Shown piece by piece: positions 17,045 to 26,038 of a stretch of 51,357 bases of DNA. The position numbers and the translations under genes are program-made. Positions within the stretch are counted from its first letter, which is position 1, and every line of letters starts with the position of its first letter. Origin of the DNA: Clostridia bacterium (GTDB lineage Bacteria; Bacillota; Clostridia; Lachnospirales; Lachnospiraceae); the NCBI GenBank assembly GCA_910576325.1, contig CAJTIM010000027.1, positions 1-51,357 on the forward strand. The letters are read 5' to 3'. The notes below the pieces were generated by a model, which was not told the origin of the DNA, searched no databases, and saw only the letters and a program-made list of their open reading frames with translations.

Positions 17045-19139
17045 ATCCAGTGACAAGACCATGCTGAAAATGACCCGCGAGGGAGCCGTCGAGGTAAACG
17101 CCGCCACAGGCAAGAAAAAGCGTATCAGCAACCGCATAAGGGACGCGGATTTTGCAAAGACCGAAGCCCCGCCGCAGCCGGAACAGGCAGCGCAGACCAT
17201 ACCGGGCGGCGCAGTTTCCGCGCCCGCAGCCGACGCGCCGACGCTTCCCCATGCGCCGGGAGCAGAACGGGAACAGGACACCGCAGCAGTCGAGCGCGTC
17301 TTTGAGCATATCGACGGGGCGCACACCAGAAAGGCGAGCAAGAAGGCAGCGCGGAAAGCACAGGCAGAAGCCGAAGCCCGCGCCCACACTTCCCGCTTGC
17401 AGTTTACCGACGAGGAACGGGCAACGCCAGAGCTTGAAAGGTATATCCGAAAATCGGACAAAGCAGCCGACCGTCTGGACGCGGCAAAGGCGGCTATCCC
17501 CAAAGAAAAGAAACTTGTGCGGGAGCGCACCTTTGACGAAGCAGCCGGGAAAGGCAAGACCCGCCTACATTTTGAGGAACGGGAAAAGCCCATAGGAAAA
17601 GAAAAACCCCACAACAACCCGCTATCCCGCCCCGCACAGGAAGCGGGTATTTTCGTCCACAACAAGATACATTCCGTTGAAAAGGACAATTCCGGCGTTG
17701 AGGGGGCGCACAAATCCGAAGAACTGGCAGAGCGCGGCGCAAAGTACGGGGCGCGGAAAGTCAAGGAGGGCTACCGCAGCCACAAGCTCAAACCCTACCG
17801 GGCGGCGGCAAAGGCAGAGAAAGCGGCGTTCAAGGCGAATGTGGATTTCCAGTACCACAAAGCCCTGCATGACAATCCGCAGATTGCGGGCAATCCCCTT
17901 TCCCGCTTCATGCAGAAGCAGCAAATCAAGCGGCAGTATGCAAAGGCGGCAAGGAAAAACGGCGCAAGAACGGCGCAGAAAGCCGCAGAGAACACCCGCA
18001 AGGCGGCAAAAAAGACCGCCGAGGAAACAAAAAAGGCAATCGCCTTTGTAGGGCGGCACCCGGCGGGCGTATGTATCGCCGTTGCTGTGCTGCTCTTATT
18101 CATCATGGTATCGGCGGGGCTTTCCTCTTGCGGCTCCATGTTCTCCGGCTTGATGAACGGCATACTTGGGACTTCCTACACGTCGGAGGACAGCGACCTT
18201 GTGGCGACGGAAAATAATTACGCCGCAAAGGAAGCCGAGCTTCAGCAGCAGATTGACAATATCGAAAGCACCCACCCCGGCTATGATGAATACCGCTATG
18301 ACCTTGACAGTATCGGGCATAACCCCCATGAGTTAGCGTCCTACCTCACCGCACTTTTACAGACCTACACCCCGCAGAGCGCACAGGCAGAATTAAACCG
18401 CGTCTTTGCCATGCAGTACACTTTGACGCTGACGGAAGAAACGGAAATCCGTTACCGCACAGAAACAAGCACAGACCCGGAAACAGGGGAAACGACCACC
18501 GAGGAAGTACCCTACGAGTACCATATCCTTAACGTGAAGCTGACAAACAAGCCCATTTCCGAGATTGCGGAGGAACTTCTAACGCCGGAGCAGCTTGAAA
18601 TGTACCGCGTCTATCTGGAAACAAGCGGCAACAAACCGCTGATTTTCGGCGGCGGTTCCCCCGATATGGGCGCGTCCGAGGATTTAAGCGGCGTACAGCT
18701 TGTAAACGGCACACGCCCCGGCAACACCGCCGTTGTAGACCTTGCGAAGCGGCAAGTCGGCAACGTGGGCGGACGACCTTATTGGAGCTGGTACGGCTTT
18801 AACAGCCGCGTGGAATGGTGCGCCTGTTTCGTATCATGGTGCTACAATCAAGCCGGAAAAAGCGAGCCGCGCTTTGCCGGGTGCCAGTCACAGGGCGTAC
18901 CCTGGTTCCAGTCACGCGGGCAATGGGGCGCGAGGGGCTATGAGAATATCGCCCCCGGCGACGCTATCTTTTTTGACTGGGACGGGGACGGGAGCGCAGA
19001 CCATGTAGGGCTTGTTATCGGGACGGACGGGGAGCGCGTCTATACCGTCGAGGGCAATTCCGGCGACGCCTGCAAGATAAAGAGCTACCCCGTCAATTAT
19101 TCCTGTATCAAAGGATATGGGCTGATGAACTGGAACTAA
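17031..19139 (+). CDS. Membrane-anchored CHAP-domain peptidoglycan hydrolase of the T4SS
   Basis: 702 residues. A long hydrophilic, Ala/Lys-rich N-terminal arm (1-340, cytoplasmic side), one transmembrane helix at about 345-365 ('VCIAVAVLLLFIMVSAGL'), a coiled region (about 390-420, 'YAAKEAELQQQIDNIES') and a C-terminal CHAP amidase ('RVEWCACFVSWCYNQAG' with the catalytic Cys near 596-598, 'GDAIFFDWDGDGSADHVGLVIG' with the His). It would open the cell wall for the conjugation channel like VirB1/TcpG. The very long arm may bind VirB4/VirD4. The start overlaps the methyltransferase end; ribosome site AAGGAGG at about 17015. Confidence 0.88.
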   Translation: MKQYKSSDKTMLKMTREGAVEVNAATGKKKRISNRIRDADFAKTEAPPQPEQAAQTIPGGAVSAPAADAPTLPHAPGAEREQDTAAVERVFEHIDGAHTRKASKKAARKAQAEAEARAHTSRLQFTDEERATPELERYIRKSDKAADRLDAAKAAIPKEKKLVRERTFDEAAGKGKTRLHFEEREKPIGKEKPHNNPLSRPAQEAGIFVHNKIHSVEKDNSGVEGAHKSEELAERGAKYGARKVKEGYRSHKLKPYRAAAKAEKAAFKANVDFQYHKALHDNPQIAGNPLSRFMQKQQIKRQYAKAARKNGARTAQKAAENTRKAAKKTAEETKKAIAFVGRHPAGVCIAVAVLLLFIMVSAGLSSCGSMFSGLMNGILGTSYTSEDSDLVATENNYAAKEAELQQQIDNIESTHPGYDEYRYDLDSIGHNPHELASYLTALLQTYTPQSAQAELNRVFAMQYTLTLTEETEIRYRTETSTDPETGETTTEEVPYEYHILNVKLTNKPISEIAEELLTPEQLEMYRVYLETSGNKPLIFGGGSPDMGASEDLSGVQLVNGTRPGNTAVVDLAKRQVGNVGGRPYWSWYGFNSRVEWCACFVSWCYNQAGKSEPRFAGCQSQGVPWFQSRGQWGARGYENIAPGDAIFFDWDGDGSADHVGLVIGTDGERVYTVEGNSGDACKIKSYPVNYSCIKGYGLMNWN

Positions 19140-19181
19140 AAACAAACATAACACTGAAAATCTGAAAGGAGAAATTTATTG

Positions 19182-19460
19182 ATGGCTATGAACAAGATTG
19201 AACGTATCGACAAGGAGATTGCAAAGACCCGCGAGAAAATCACCGAGTACCAGAATAAGCTGCGGGGGCTTGAAGCGCAGAAAACCGAAGCGGAAAACCT
19301 GCAAATCGTACAGCTTGTGCGCTCCATGCGCCTTTCCCCGCATGAGCTTTCCGCTATGCTTTCCGGGGGCGGTATTCCGGGCATGGAAGCCGCGCCGGGC
19401 TACCCCGCAGAACCCGCAGACCATGACACCGAAGAAATGGAGGACACCGAGAATGAATAA
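19182..19460 (+). CDS. DUF4315-family ICE protein
   Basis: 92 residues: 'NKIERIDKEIAKTREKITEYQNKLRGLEAQKTEAENLQIVQLVRSMRLSPHELSAML', a helical hairpin/coiled coil followed by a short HTH-like end, then a flexible acidic tail. This is the DUF4315 pattern, found between the CHAP protein and DUF4366 protein in Tn1549-like ICEs. Function unknown. AAAGGAG lies 10 nt upstream of ATG 19182. The stop overlaps the next start by 8 nt. Confidence 0.82.
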   Translation: MAMNKIERIDKEIAKTREKITEYQNKLRGLEAQKTEAENLQIVQLVRSMRLSPHELSAMLSGGGIPGMEAAPGYPAEPADHDTEEMEDTENE

Positions 19461-20169
19461 GAAAATCCTTAGAGCCTTGACCGCACTTTGCGCCGCCCTT
19501 GTACTTATGGGCGGCTTTTCCGTCACCGCCTTTGCACAGACCCCGGAGGGAGAGGACGCTACCGACGACAGCGGCGTTGTCTATGAAGAACCCGAAAAGG
19601 AAGAACCCCTTACCCCGGACGGGAACGCGACCCTTGTAGACGATTTCGGCGGCAACAAGCAGCTTATCACCGTAACGACCAAAAACGGCAATTACTTTTA
19701 TATCCTCATTGACCGGGACGACGAGGGCGAGGACACCGTACATTTCCTTAATCAAGTGGACGAAGCCGACCTCTTAGCACTTATGGAGGACGGAAGCACC
19801 GAAGCAGCCCCGCCCGCCGTTTGCAGTTGCACCGAGAAATGCGAAGCCGGAAAGGTAAATGTGAGCTGCCCCGTCTGCAAGGACAACATGACCGCTTGCA
19901 GCGGCAAGGAAGCGGAGCCGGAAACCGAAGAACCGCCGGAGCAGCCCAAAGAAAAAGGCAATGCGGGCGGGCTTGTGCTTTTCCTTGTCGTGGCACTTCT
20001 TGGCGGCGGGGGCGCGTTCTATTATTTTAAGTTTATGAAGCCGAAGCAGAGCGTCAAGGGCGGCACCGACCTTGAAGATTTCGATTTTGACGACTACGAC
20101 GAGGACGAGCCGGAGCCGGACGAGGGGGACGGGCTTTCTGATGAAGAACAGGAGGACGAGGAAGCATGA
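19453..20169 (+). CDS. DUF4366-family (CD1107-like) membrane protein
   Basis: 238 residues: an N-terminal signal/TM segment ('ILRALTALCAALVLMGGFSVTAFA'), an extracellular domain with 'GNATLVDDFGGNKQLITVTTKNGNYFYILIDRDDEGEDTVHFLNQVDEADLLALM', a Cys-rich stretch (CSCTEKCEAGKVNVSCPVCKDNMTAC), a second TM near 175-195 ('GGLVLFLVVALLGGGGAFYYF') and a very acidic tail (D/E repeats). This matches the DUF4366/CD1107 proteins of conjugative transposons. It is presumably a T4SS-associated surface factor; the exact role is unknown. Translationally coupled to both neighbours. Confidence 0.85.
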   Translation: MNKKILRALTALCAALVLMGGFSVTAFAQTPEGEDATDDSGVVYEEPEKEEPLTPDGNATLVDDFGGNKQLITVTTKNGNYFYILIDRDDEGEDTVHFLNQVDEADLLALMEDGSTEAAPPAVCSCTEKCEAGKVNVSCPVCKDNMTACSGKEAEPETEEPPEQPKEKGNAGGLVLFLVVALLGGGGAFYYFKFMKPKQSVKGGTDLEDFDFDDYDEDEPEPDEGDGLSDEEQEDEEA

Positions 20170-20354
20170 CCCTGTTTACCGACAATCCCTTTGAAAAGAT
20201 GATGATACAAAGACCGGGCGGGCGGCGTGACAATGCGCCGCCCGTTCCAAAATCCCCGGCGTGTGTGCGCTGCCCTTATAAGGCGCAATCCCCCTGTATC
20301 GGCTATTGTCTGAAACAGGCACAGGAGAAAAAGGCAAGCGAGCCGGAACGCTGA
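20166..20354 (+). CDS. Small Cys-containing ICE protein
   Basis: 62 residues, start overlapping the previous stop (ATGA). The sequence 'FTDNPFEKMMIQRPGGRR...SPACVRCPYKAQSPCIGYC' has four cysteines that could bind a metal. It lies in the invariant block DUF4315-DUF4366-small protein-topoisomerase of this ICE family. Its function is unknown. Confidence 0.7.
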   Translation: MTLFTDNPFEKMMIQRPGGRRDNAPPVPKSPACVRCPYKAQSPCIGYCLKQAQEKKASEPER

Positions 20355-20370
20355 AAGGAGGATTTTTTTC

Positions 20371-22461
20371 ATGGCACTTACACTTGTGATTGCAGAAAAG
20401 CCGAGCGTGGCGCAGACTATCGCCGCCGCGCTTGGCGTTAAGGAAAAGAAAGACGGATATATCGAGGGCGGCGGCTGCCTCATTTCATGGTGCGTCGGGC
20501 ATTTGGTACAGCTTGCGGAAGCCGCCGCCTACGGGGAACAGTACAGGAAATGGCAGCTTGACAGCTTACCCATTCTGCCGGAGGAATGGCAGTACGCCGT
20601 TGACCCGGACAAGGGGAAGCAATTCAAAACCCTAAAAGAGCTTATGCACCGCGCCGACGTTTCCGAAGTGGTAAATGCGTGTGACGCGGGGCGCGAGGGA
20701 GAATTGATTTTCCGCTTTGTCTACGAAGCGGCGGGCTGCAAGAAGCCCATGCGCCGCTTGTGGATTTCCTCAATGGAGGACGGGGCAATCAAGGCGGGCT
20801 TTGCTTCCCTCAAAGACGGGCGGGACTATGACGCGCTCTTTGCGTCTGCCCTCTGCCGCGCAAAGGCTGACTGGCTTATCGGCATTAACGCCACCCGGCT
20901 TTTCTCCTGCCTGTATGGAAAGACCTTGAACGTGGGGCGCGTCCAGACCCCGACCTTAAAAATGCTCACCGACCGGGACGCGGCTATCTCCCATTTCCAG
21001 AAAGAAAAATATTATCATGTTCGCCTTGATTTATCCGGCGCGGAAGCGGCAAGCGGGAAGATTTCCGATAAGGCAGAAGCCGACGCGCTGAAAGGGGCTT
21101 GCGAAGTGGGAAAGGCGATATGCGTTTCCCTTACCAGAGAGAAGAAAACCGCAGCCCCGCCGAAGCTCTTTGACCTTACCTCTTTGCAGCGGGAAACGAA
21201 CCGCATTTTCGGCTACACCGCAAAACAGACCCTTGACCTTGCACAATCCCTTTATGAAAAGCGGCTCCTTACTTATCCGAGGACGGACAGCAGCTTTCTT
21301 ACTGACGACATGGGCGGCACCGCAGCGGGCATTATCGCGCTGCTTTGCGAAAAGCTCCCCTTTATGGCGGGTGCGGACTTCACGCCGGAGGTTGCAAAGG
21401 TATTAGACAGCAAGAAAGTATCAGACCACCACGCAATCATTCCCACTATGGAGCTTGCAAAGGCTGACCCGGACGCGCTGCCGAAAAGCGAGAAAAATAT
21501 CCTTACCCTTGCGGGGGCGCGTCTGCTCTCTGCCACCGCCGAGCCGCATATCTTTGAAGCGGTTACGGCGGTTTTCTCATGCGCTGATACAGAGTTTACG
21601 GCGCGGGGAAAGACGGTGCTTTCTGACGGGTGGAAAGAGATTGAACACAGATACCGGGCGACGCTGAAAGATAAACCCGACCCGGAGGACGGGGAAAATG
21701 AGGGTGTGACGCTGCCGGAGCTTTCCGAGGAACAGGGCTTTCCTAACCCCGCCGCAAAAGTAACGGAGCATACCACAACGCCGCCGAAGCCCCACAGCGA
21801 AGCGTCGCTTCTCTCTGCTATGGAGCGAGCCGGGAACGGGGACACCGACCCGGACGCGGAACGCCGGGGGCTTGGCACTCCCGCCACCCGCGCCGCCGTC
21901 ATTGAAAAACTGGTAAAGGGCGGCTTTGCGGAGCGCAAGGGCAAGCAGCTTATCCCCACGCAGAACGGAGCCGCCCTTATATCAGTGCTGCCGGATATGC
22001 TCACTTCCCCGCAGCTTACCGCAGAATGGGAAAACAATCTGACGCAGATAGCAAAGGGAGCCGCAGACCCCGGCGAATTTTTGTCCGGCATTGAAGCTAT
22101 GGCGCGGGAGCTTGTGCAGACACACGCTGCAGCACTGGACGGGAAAAAGGATTTGTTCCGGGAGGAAAAGCCCTCTGTCGGCAAATGTCCCCGGTGCGGT
22201 TCCCCTGTCTATGAGGGGAAGAAAAACTATTATTGCAGCAATAAGGAATGTATCTTTACCATGTGGAAGAATGACCGCTTTTTCGAGGAACGCAAGACCG
22301 CCTTTACCCCGAAGATTGCCGCCGCGCTCCTTAAATCCGGCAAGGCGAATGTGAAGAAGCTCTACTCCCCGAAAACAGGCAAGACCTACGACGGAACTAT
22401 CGTTTTAGCCGATACTGGCGGGAAATACGTCAACTACCGTATCGAAGTGCAGAAGAACTAA
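20371..22461 (+). CDS. topB: DNA topoisomerase III (type IA)
   Basis: 696 residues. N-terminal Toprim 'LTLVIAEKPSVAQTIAAALG' and 'VVNACDAGREGELIFRFVYE'; active-site region 'LLTYPRTDSSFL' with the catalytic Tyr at about 301; 'VGRVQTPTLKML'; a C-terminal zinc ribbon 'KCPRCGSPVYEGKKNYYCSNKEC' and a repeat-like end ('GKANVKKLYSPKTGKTYDGTIVLA'). It relaxes negatively supercoiled/single-stranded DNA and is the TraE/Top3-like enzyme commonly carried by Gram-positive ICEs, probably for transfer or ICE replication. AAAGGAGG precedes ATG 20371. Confidence 0.93.
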   Translation: MALTLVIAEKPSVAQTIAAALGVKEKKDGYIEGGGCLISWCVGHLVQLAEAAAYGEQYRKWQLDSLPILPEEWQYAVDPDKGKQFKTLKELMHRADVSEVVNACDAGREGELIFRFVYEAAGCKKPMRRLWISSMEDGAIKAGFASLKDGRDYDALFASALCRAKADWLIGINATRLFSCLYGKTLNVGRVQTPTLKMLTDRDAAISHFQKEKYYHVRLDLSGAEAASGKISDKAEADALKGACEVGKAICVSLTREKKTAAPPKLFDLTSLQRETNRIFGYTAKQTLDLAQSLYEKRLLTYPRTDSSFLTDDMGGTAAGIIALLCEKLPFMAGADFTPEVAKVLDSKKVSDHHAIIPTMELAKADPDALPKSEKNILTLAGARLLSATAEPHIFEAVTAVFSCADTEFTARGKTVLSDGWKEIEHRYRATLKDKPDPEDGENEGVTLPELSEEQGFPNPAAKVTEHTTTPPKPHSEASLLSAMERAGNGDTDPDAERRGLGTPATRAAVIEKLVKGGFAERKGKQLIPTQNGAALISVLPDMLTSPQLTAEWENNLTQIAKGAADPGEFLSGIEAMARELVQTHAAALDGKKDLFREEKPSVGKCPRCGSPVYEGKKNYYCSNKECIFTMWKNDRFFEERKTAFTPKIAAALLKSGKANVKKLYSPKTGKTYDGTIVLADTGGKYVNYRIEVQKN

Positions 22462-22470
22462 AAACTTGAA

Positions 22471-22577
22471 TAGCAAGCATAGGAAGCGGGTACCCACTTC
22501 CGTAAATCCCCGTTTCGACGCTGCCGCGCCGGACGGGGATTTTGCTTGTTGGGAAGTTTCCCAAACCCTCTAAAAAT
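22471..22577 (+). other. oriT-like region, copy A
   Basis: Two blocks shared with the region upstream of mobC (31044-31130) but in opposite orientation: about 34 nt at 22471-22504 containing the palindrome GGAAGCGGGTACCCACTTCC, and about 35 nt at 22543-22577 containing TTGGGAAGTTTCCCAA (TTGGGA/TCCCAA arms). The 38 nt between are diverged. It lies in the gap between topB and the anti-restriction gene. Hairpins and similarity to the relaxase-adjacent site suggest a transfer-related site. Confidence 0.65.
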
Positions 22578-22678
22578 CTTCAAAAAAATTTGGCAGAAAT
22601 GCGGGCGTACCCGTAGTAGACCATGCAGCCAAAAAATGCAGCTTATGACGCTGCCGCAGAGAAAGGAGGTTTTTCACT

Positions 22679-25600
22679 ATGGCAAGTTTACGGGACACCG
22701 TAAAGGACTATCAAGACGAGCTTAGGGACGGTATCGCATGGGTGGCGTTCTGGAAACAGGGGCGTTCATGGAACGCGGAATATTTTCATCTTGATATGGA
22801 CGATACGCTCTACCCGGAGGACAGGAGCCGGTTAGAGGAAATCAAAAGCACCGACCCCGCCGCCGTTATCCTAAACGGCTACTATTGCGGGCATTTAGGC
22901 GAGGACATGAGCCTTGACGAGCTGACCGCCGGAGTGCGCTACCACTACGAAAACAGCATGAACGACATTGACGGTTTTATCGGGGCGCATGACGACAGGC
23001 TTCCCCCGGAGGTTATCGAGGAAGCGAGGGCAGCCGCCCATGAAGCGGGGCTTCCCTTTTCCGAAAAGCCCTACCGGGACGGAGAGGATTTTGACCCCTA
23101 TGTATTTGACGGTAGACAGAGCTACGAAGATTACGAGCTTATGCACCGCATGATGAACGAAGAAAGGAGCAGACAAATGGCAGAACCGATTTTAAGCGGC
23201 TATCTTTCCAATCTTGGGAAGTACACCGAGGGCAGACCCGCGGGCGAATGGGTGACATTCCCCACGACTGCCGAACATCTGAAAGAAGTCTTTGACCGTA
23301 TCGGGATTGACTTCAAGCACTATGAGGAATGGCATTTCACAGAATTTCAATCCCCTATCCCCGGCTTGACGGAGCATTTAAGCGAGTATTCCCACCCCGA
23401 CGAGCTGAACTATTTAGGGAAGCTCTTGGAAATGCAGTTTGACGACGACCGGGAGAAATTCATTGCAGCCATTGAATACGGCGACCATGCCGACAGCTTA
23501 CAGGACATCATCAACCTTGCACAAAACCTTGACTGCTACTGGCTTTATCCGTCCGTCCACAATGAAGAAGAATATGGGCGTTATCTGGTTGATGAACTGG
23601 AAGAACCGGAACTTCCCGAAGAAGCGAAAAAGTATTTCATGTATGAGGAATACGGACGGGACGCTTCCATTAACGACGACGGTATGTTTACCGAAAAGGG
23701 CTATATCTACAACAACCGCAACACCTTTACAGAATGGTACGACGGGCGCGACGTGCCGGAGGAATACCGGGTAACGCCGCAGCCCCCGCAGCCGGAAAGA
23801 CCCGACCCGGAAAAGGTAGAAATGGACGCAGCCGCGCCGGGGCAGAGAACCGCGCAGACCGCAGAGCAGCCACAGGAGCCGCGCCCGGTTATCCCTATCG
23901 TGCTGACGAGCGAGAAGCCCGCCGAAAAGCTCAAAGAGATTACCGACCGTCTGGAACAGGGCATTACGGAACTCTTTGACAGCGAGCGTTACAAGGAATA
24001 TCTGAAAGTCATGTCAAAATTCCATAATTACAGCTTCCGAAACACCGTCCTTATCGCCATGCAGAAGCCGGACGCTTCCCTTGTGGCGGGCTTTTCCGCT
24101 TGGAAGAACAACTTTGAGCGAAACGTGATGAAAGGGCAAAAGGGAATTAAAATCATTGCCCCGTCGCCCTATAAAATCAAACAGGAAATGCAGAAAATCG
24201 ACCCGCACACGCAGAAGCCCGTTATTGGCAAGGACGGGAAGCCCGTCACCGAGGAAAAGGAAATCACCATACCCGCCTACAAGGTGGTATCAGTCTTTGA
24301 CGTTTCTCAGACTGAGGGAAAGGAGCTGCCGGATATTGCCGTTGACGAGCTGACGGGCGACGTTGACCGCTACAAGGACTTTTTCGCAGCCCTTGAAAAG
24401 ACTTCCCCCGTTCCTATTGCCTTTGAGAATATCGGGGGCGGCTCTCATGGCTACTACCACTTGGAGGACAAGCGCATTGCTATCAACGAGGGCATGAGCG
24501 AATTGCAGACCTTAAAGACCGCCATTCACGAAATCGCCCATGCGAAGCTGCACGACATTGACCTCAACGCGCCAAAGGACGAGCAGCCCCGCGTTGACCG
24601 CCGCACCCGCGAAGTCGAAGCGGAAAGCGTCGCCTATACCGTCTGCCAACATTACGGGCTTGACACGTCGGACTACTCTTTCGGCTACGTCGCCGGGTGG
24701 AGCAGCGGGCGGGAGCTTTCCGAGCTGAAAAGCTCCCTTGAAACGATACGCAGCGCAGCCGCCGAGATTATCAATTCCATAGACGAAAATTTAGCGGAGC
24801 TGCAAAAGGCACAGGATAAGGAGCAGACCGCCGGACAGGAGCAGCCCACCAGAGAGGAACAGGAAGCCGCGCCGCAGCCGGAAGCCCCGGCAAAGGCAGA
24901 TACAGCCGGGAAAGAGAAGCCGGAAGCAGCCGCACCGGGAAAATCCGGCGCACAGGAAAAAGCGGGCGCAGCCCCGAAAGAAGCCTTTACCCCGGAAACG
25001 ATTTATAAAGTGCGCCGGAACCCTTACAGCGACAGCCGGGAAAACAGCTACCTCTTGCAAGCCTATGTGACACAGGAGAACGGGCGGGCGAAAATGGGCG
25101 ACGTGCTTTATACGGGTACGCCGGAGAAATGCCGCGAGCTTATGGGGCAGCTCAAAAGCGGCGAGCTGACCGAGGGCGACGTAAAGCAGCTTTACGCAAA
25201 GGCACAGGAAACGGCGCAGACCGCCGGACAGGACAAAGACACCTTTTCCATTTACCAGATAAAAGGCGGGGACGAAACAAGGGATTTCCGCTTTGAGCCT
25301 TACGACCGCCTGCAGGCGGCGGGGAATGTGGTTGACAGCGCGAACTATGAGCTTGTCTATTCCGCGCCCCTTGCGCCGGAAACTTCCCTTGAAGATATTT
25401 ACACCCGTTTCAATATCGACCACCCCAAAGATTTTAAGGGACACAGCCTTTCCGTTTCCGACGTGGTAGTGCTTCATCAGGACGGACAGGACGCGGCGCA
25501 TTTCGTTGACAGCGCGGGCTTCCGGCAAGTGCCGGAGTTTTTACAGGAGCAGAAACAGCTTACCCCGGACGGCTTGGAAACGGGCGAAACCGTCAAAACA

Positions 25601-26035
25601 CCGAGGGGGACTTTCCATGTAACCGCCATGAGCCGGGAGCAGATGGAAGCTGCCGGATATGGATTGCACCACCAGTCGGACGACGGAAAATATCTGATTA
25701 TGGGGAACGGGACGCGGGCGTTTGCCGTTGCCGCAGAACAGGCGCAGCGGGACAATCCCTTGAAAACCGCCGAGCAGGCCACAGAGCAGAACGGGAACAT
25801 GATTGACGGTATCATCAACAACACCCCTACCGTTGACGAACTGGAAGCAAAGGTTAAAGCGGGCGAGCAGATTTCCCTTGTTGACCTGGCTAATGCGGTC
25901 AAAGCCGACAAGGAGCGCGGCAAGGGAGCGAAGCCGGAAAAGAAGCCCTCTATCCGGGCGCAGCTTAGAGCCGACAAGGAAAAGGCGCAGAAGAAAAACG
26001 CAAAGCAGAAGTCGCAGGACTTGGAAAGGAGCTGA
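22679..26035 (+). CDS. Giant multidomain anti-restriction protein (ArdA-like, ArdC/metallopeptidase, YodL, DUF4316)
   Basis: 1118 residues. An N-terminal ICE-specific part (1-160); an ArdA-like segment ('LSGYLSNLGKYTEGRPAGEWVTFPT...IDFKHYEEWHFTEFQSPIPGL...NYLG', about 165-250); a linker; an ArdC N-terminal-like ssDNA-binding domain ('YLKVMSKFHNYSFRNTVLIAMQ...GFSAWKNNFERNVMKGQKGIKI', about 440-490); a zincin metallopeptidase with 'HEIAHAKLH' (about 616); a Pro/Glu/Ala-rich linker; and a YodL plus DUF4316-type end ('FSIYQIKGGDETRDFRFEPYDRL'). ArdA proteins mimic DNA to block type I restriction; ArdC proteins protect entering ssDNA. So this looks like a fused anti-defence factor. ATG follows AAAGGAGG. 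It ends in a basic tail shared with the next protein. Confidence 0.8.
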   Translation: MASLRDTVKDYQDELRDGIAWVAFWKQGRSWNAEYFHLDMDDTLYPEDRSRLEEIKSTDPAAVILNGYYCGHLGEDMSLDELTAGVRYHYENSMNDIDGFIGAHDDRLPPEVIEEARAAAHEAGLPFSEKPYRDGEDFDPYVFDGRQSYEDYELMHRMMNEERSRQMAEPILSGYLSNLGKYTEGRPAGEWVTFPTTAEHLKEVFDRIGIDFKHYEEWHFTEFQSPIPGLTEHLSEYSHPDELNYLGKLLEMQFDDDREKFIAAIEYGDHADSLQDIINLAQNLDCYWLYPSVHNEEEYGRYLVDELEEPELPEEAKKYFMYEEYGRDASINDDGMFTEKGYIYNNRNTFTEWYDGRDVPEEYRVTPQPPQPERPDPEKVEMDAAAPGQRTAQTAEQPQEPRPVIPIVLTSEKPAEKLKEITDRLEQGITELFDSERYKEYLKVMSKFHNYSFRNTVLIAMQKPDASLVAGFSAWKNNFERNVMKGQKGIKIIAPSPYKIKQEMQKIDPHTQKPVIGKDGKPVTEEKEITIPAYKVVSVFDVSQTEGKELPDIAVDELTGDVDRYKDFFAALEKTSPVPIAFENIGGGSHGYYHLEDKRIAINEGMSELQTLKTAIHEIAHAKLHDIDLNAPKDEQPRVDRRTREVEAESVAYTVCQHYGLDTSDYSFGYVAGWSSGRELSELKSSLETIRSAAAEIINSIDENLAELQKAQDKEQTAGQEQPTREEQEAAPQPEAPAKADTAGKEKPEAAAPGKSGAQEKAGAAPKEAFTPETIYKVRRNPYSDSRENSYLLQAYVTQENGRAKMGDVLYTGTPEKCRELMGQLKSGELTEGDVKQLYAKAQETAQTAGQDKDTFSIYQIKGGDETRDFRFEPYDRLQAAGNVVDSANYELVYSAPLAPETSLEDIYTRFNIDHPKDFKGHSLSVSDVVVLHQDGQDAAHFVDSAGFRQVPEFLQEQKQLTPDGLETGETVKTPRGTFHVTAMSREQMEAAGYGLHHQSDDGKYLIMGNGTRAFAVAAEQAQRDNPLKTAEQATEQNGNMIDGIINNTPTVDELEAKVKAGEQISLVDLANAVKADKERGKGAKPEKKPSIRAQLRADKEKAQKKNAKQKSQDLERS

Positions 26036-26038
26036 CCC

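Noticed and set aside
17152..18059. Several long frames antisense or shifted to the CHAP protein gene
   Set aside because: High-GC shadow frames with Arg/Pro- or Ser/Ala-rich composition and no start signals.
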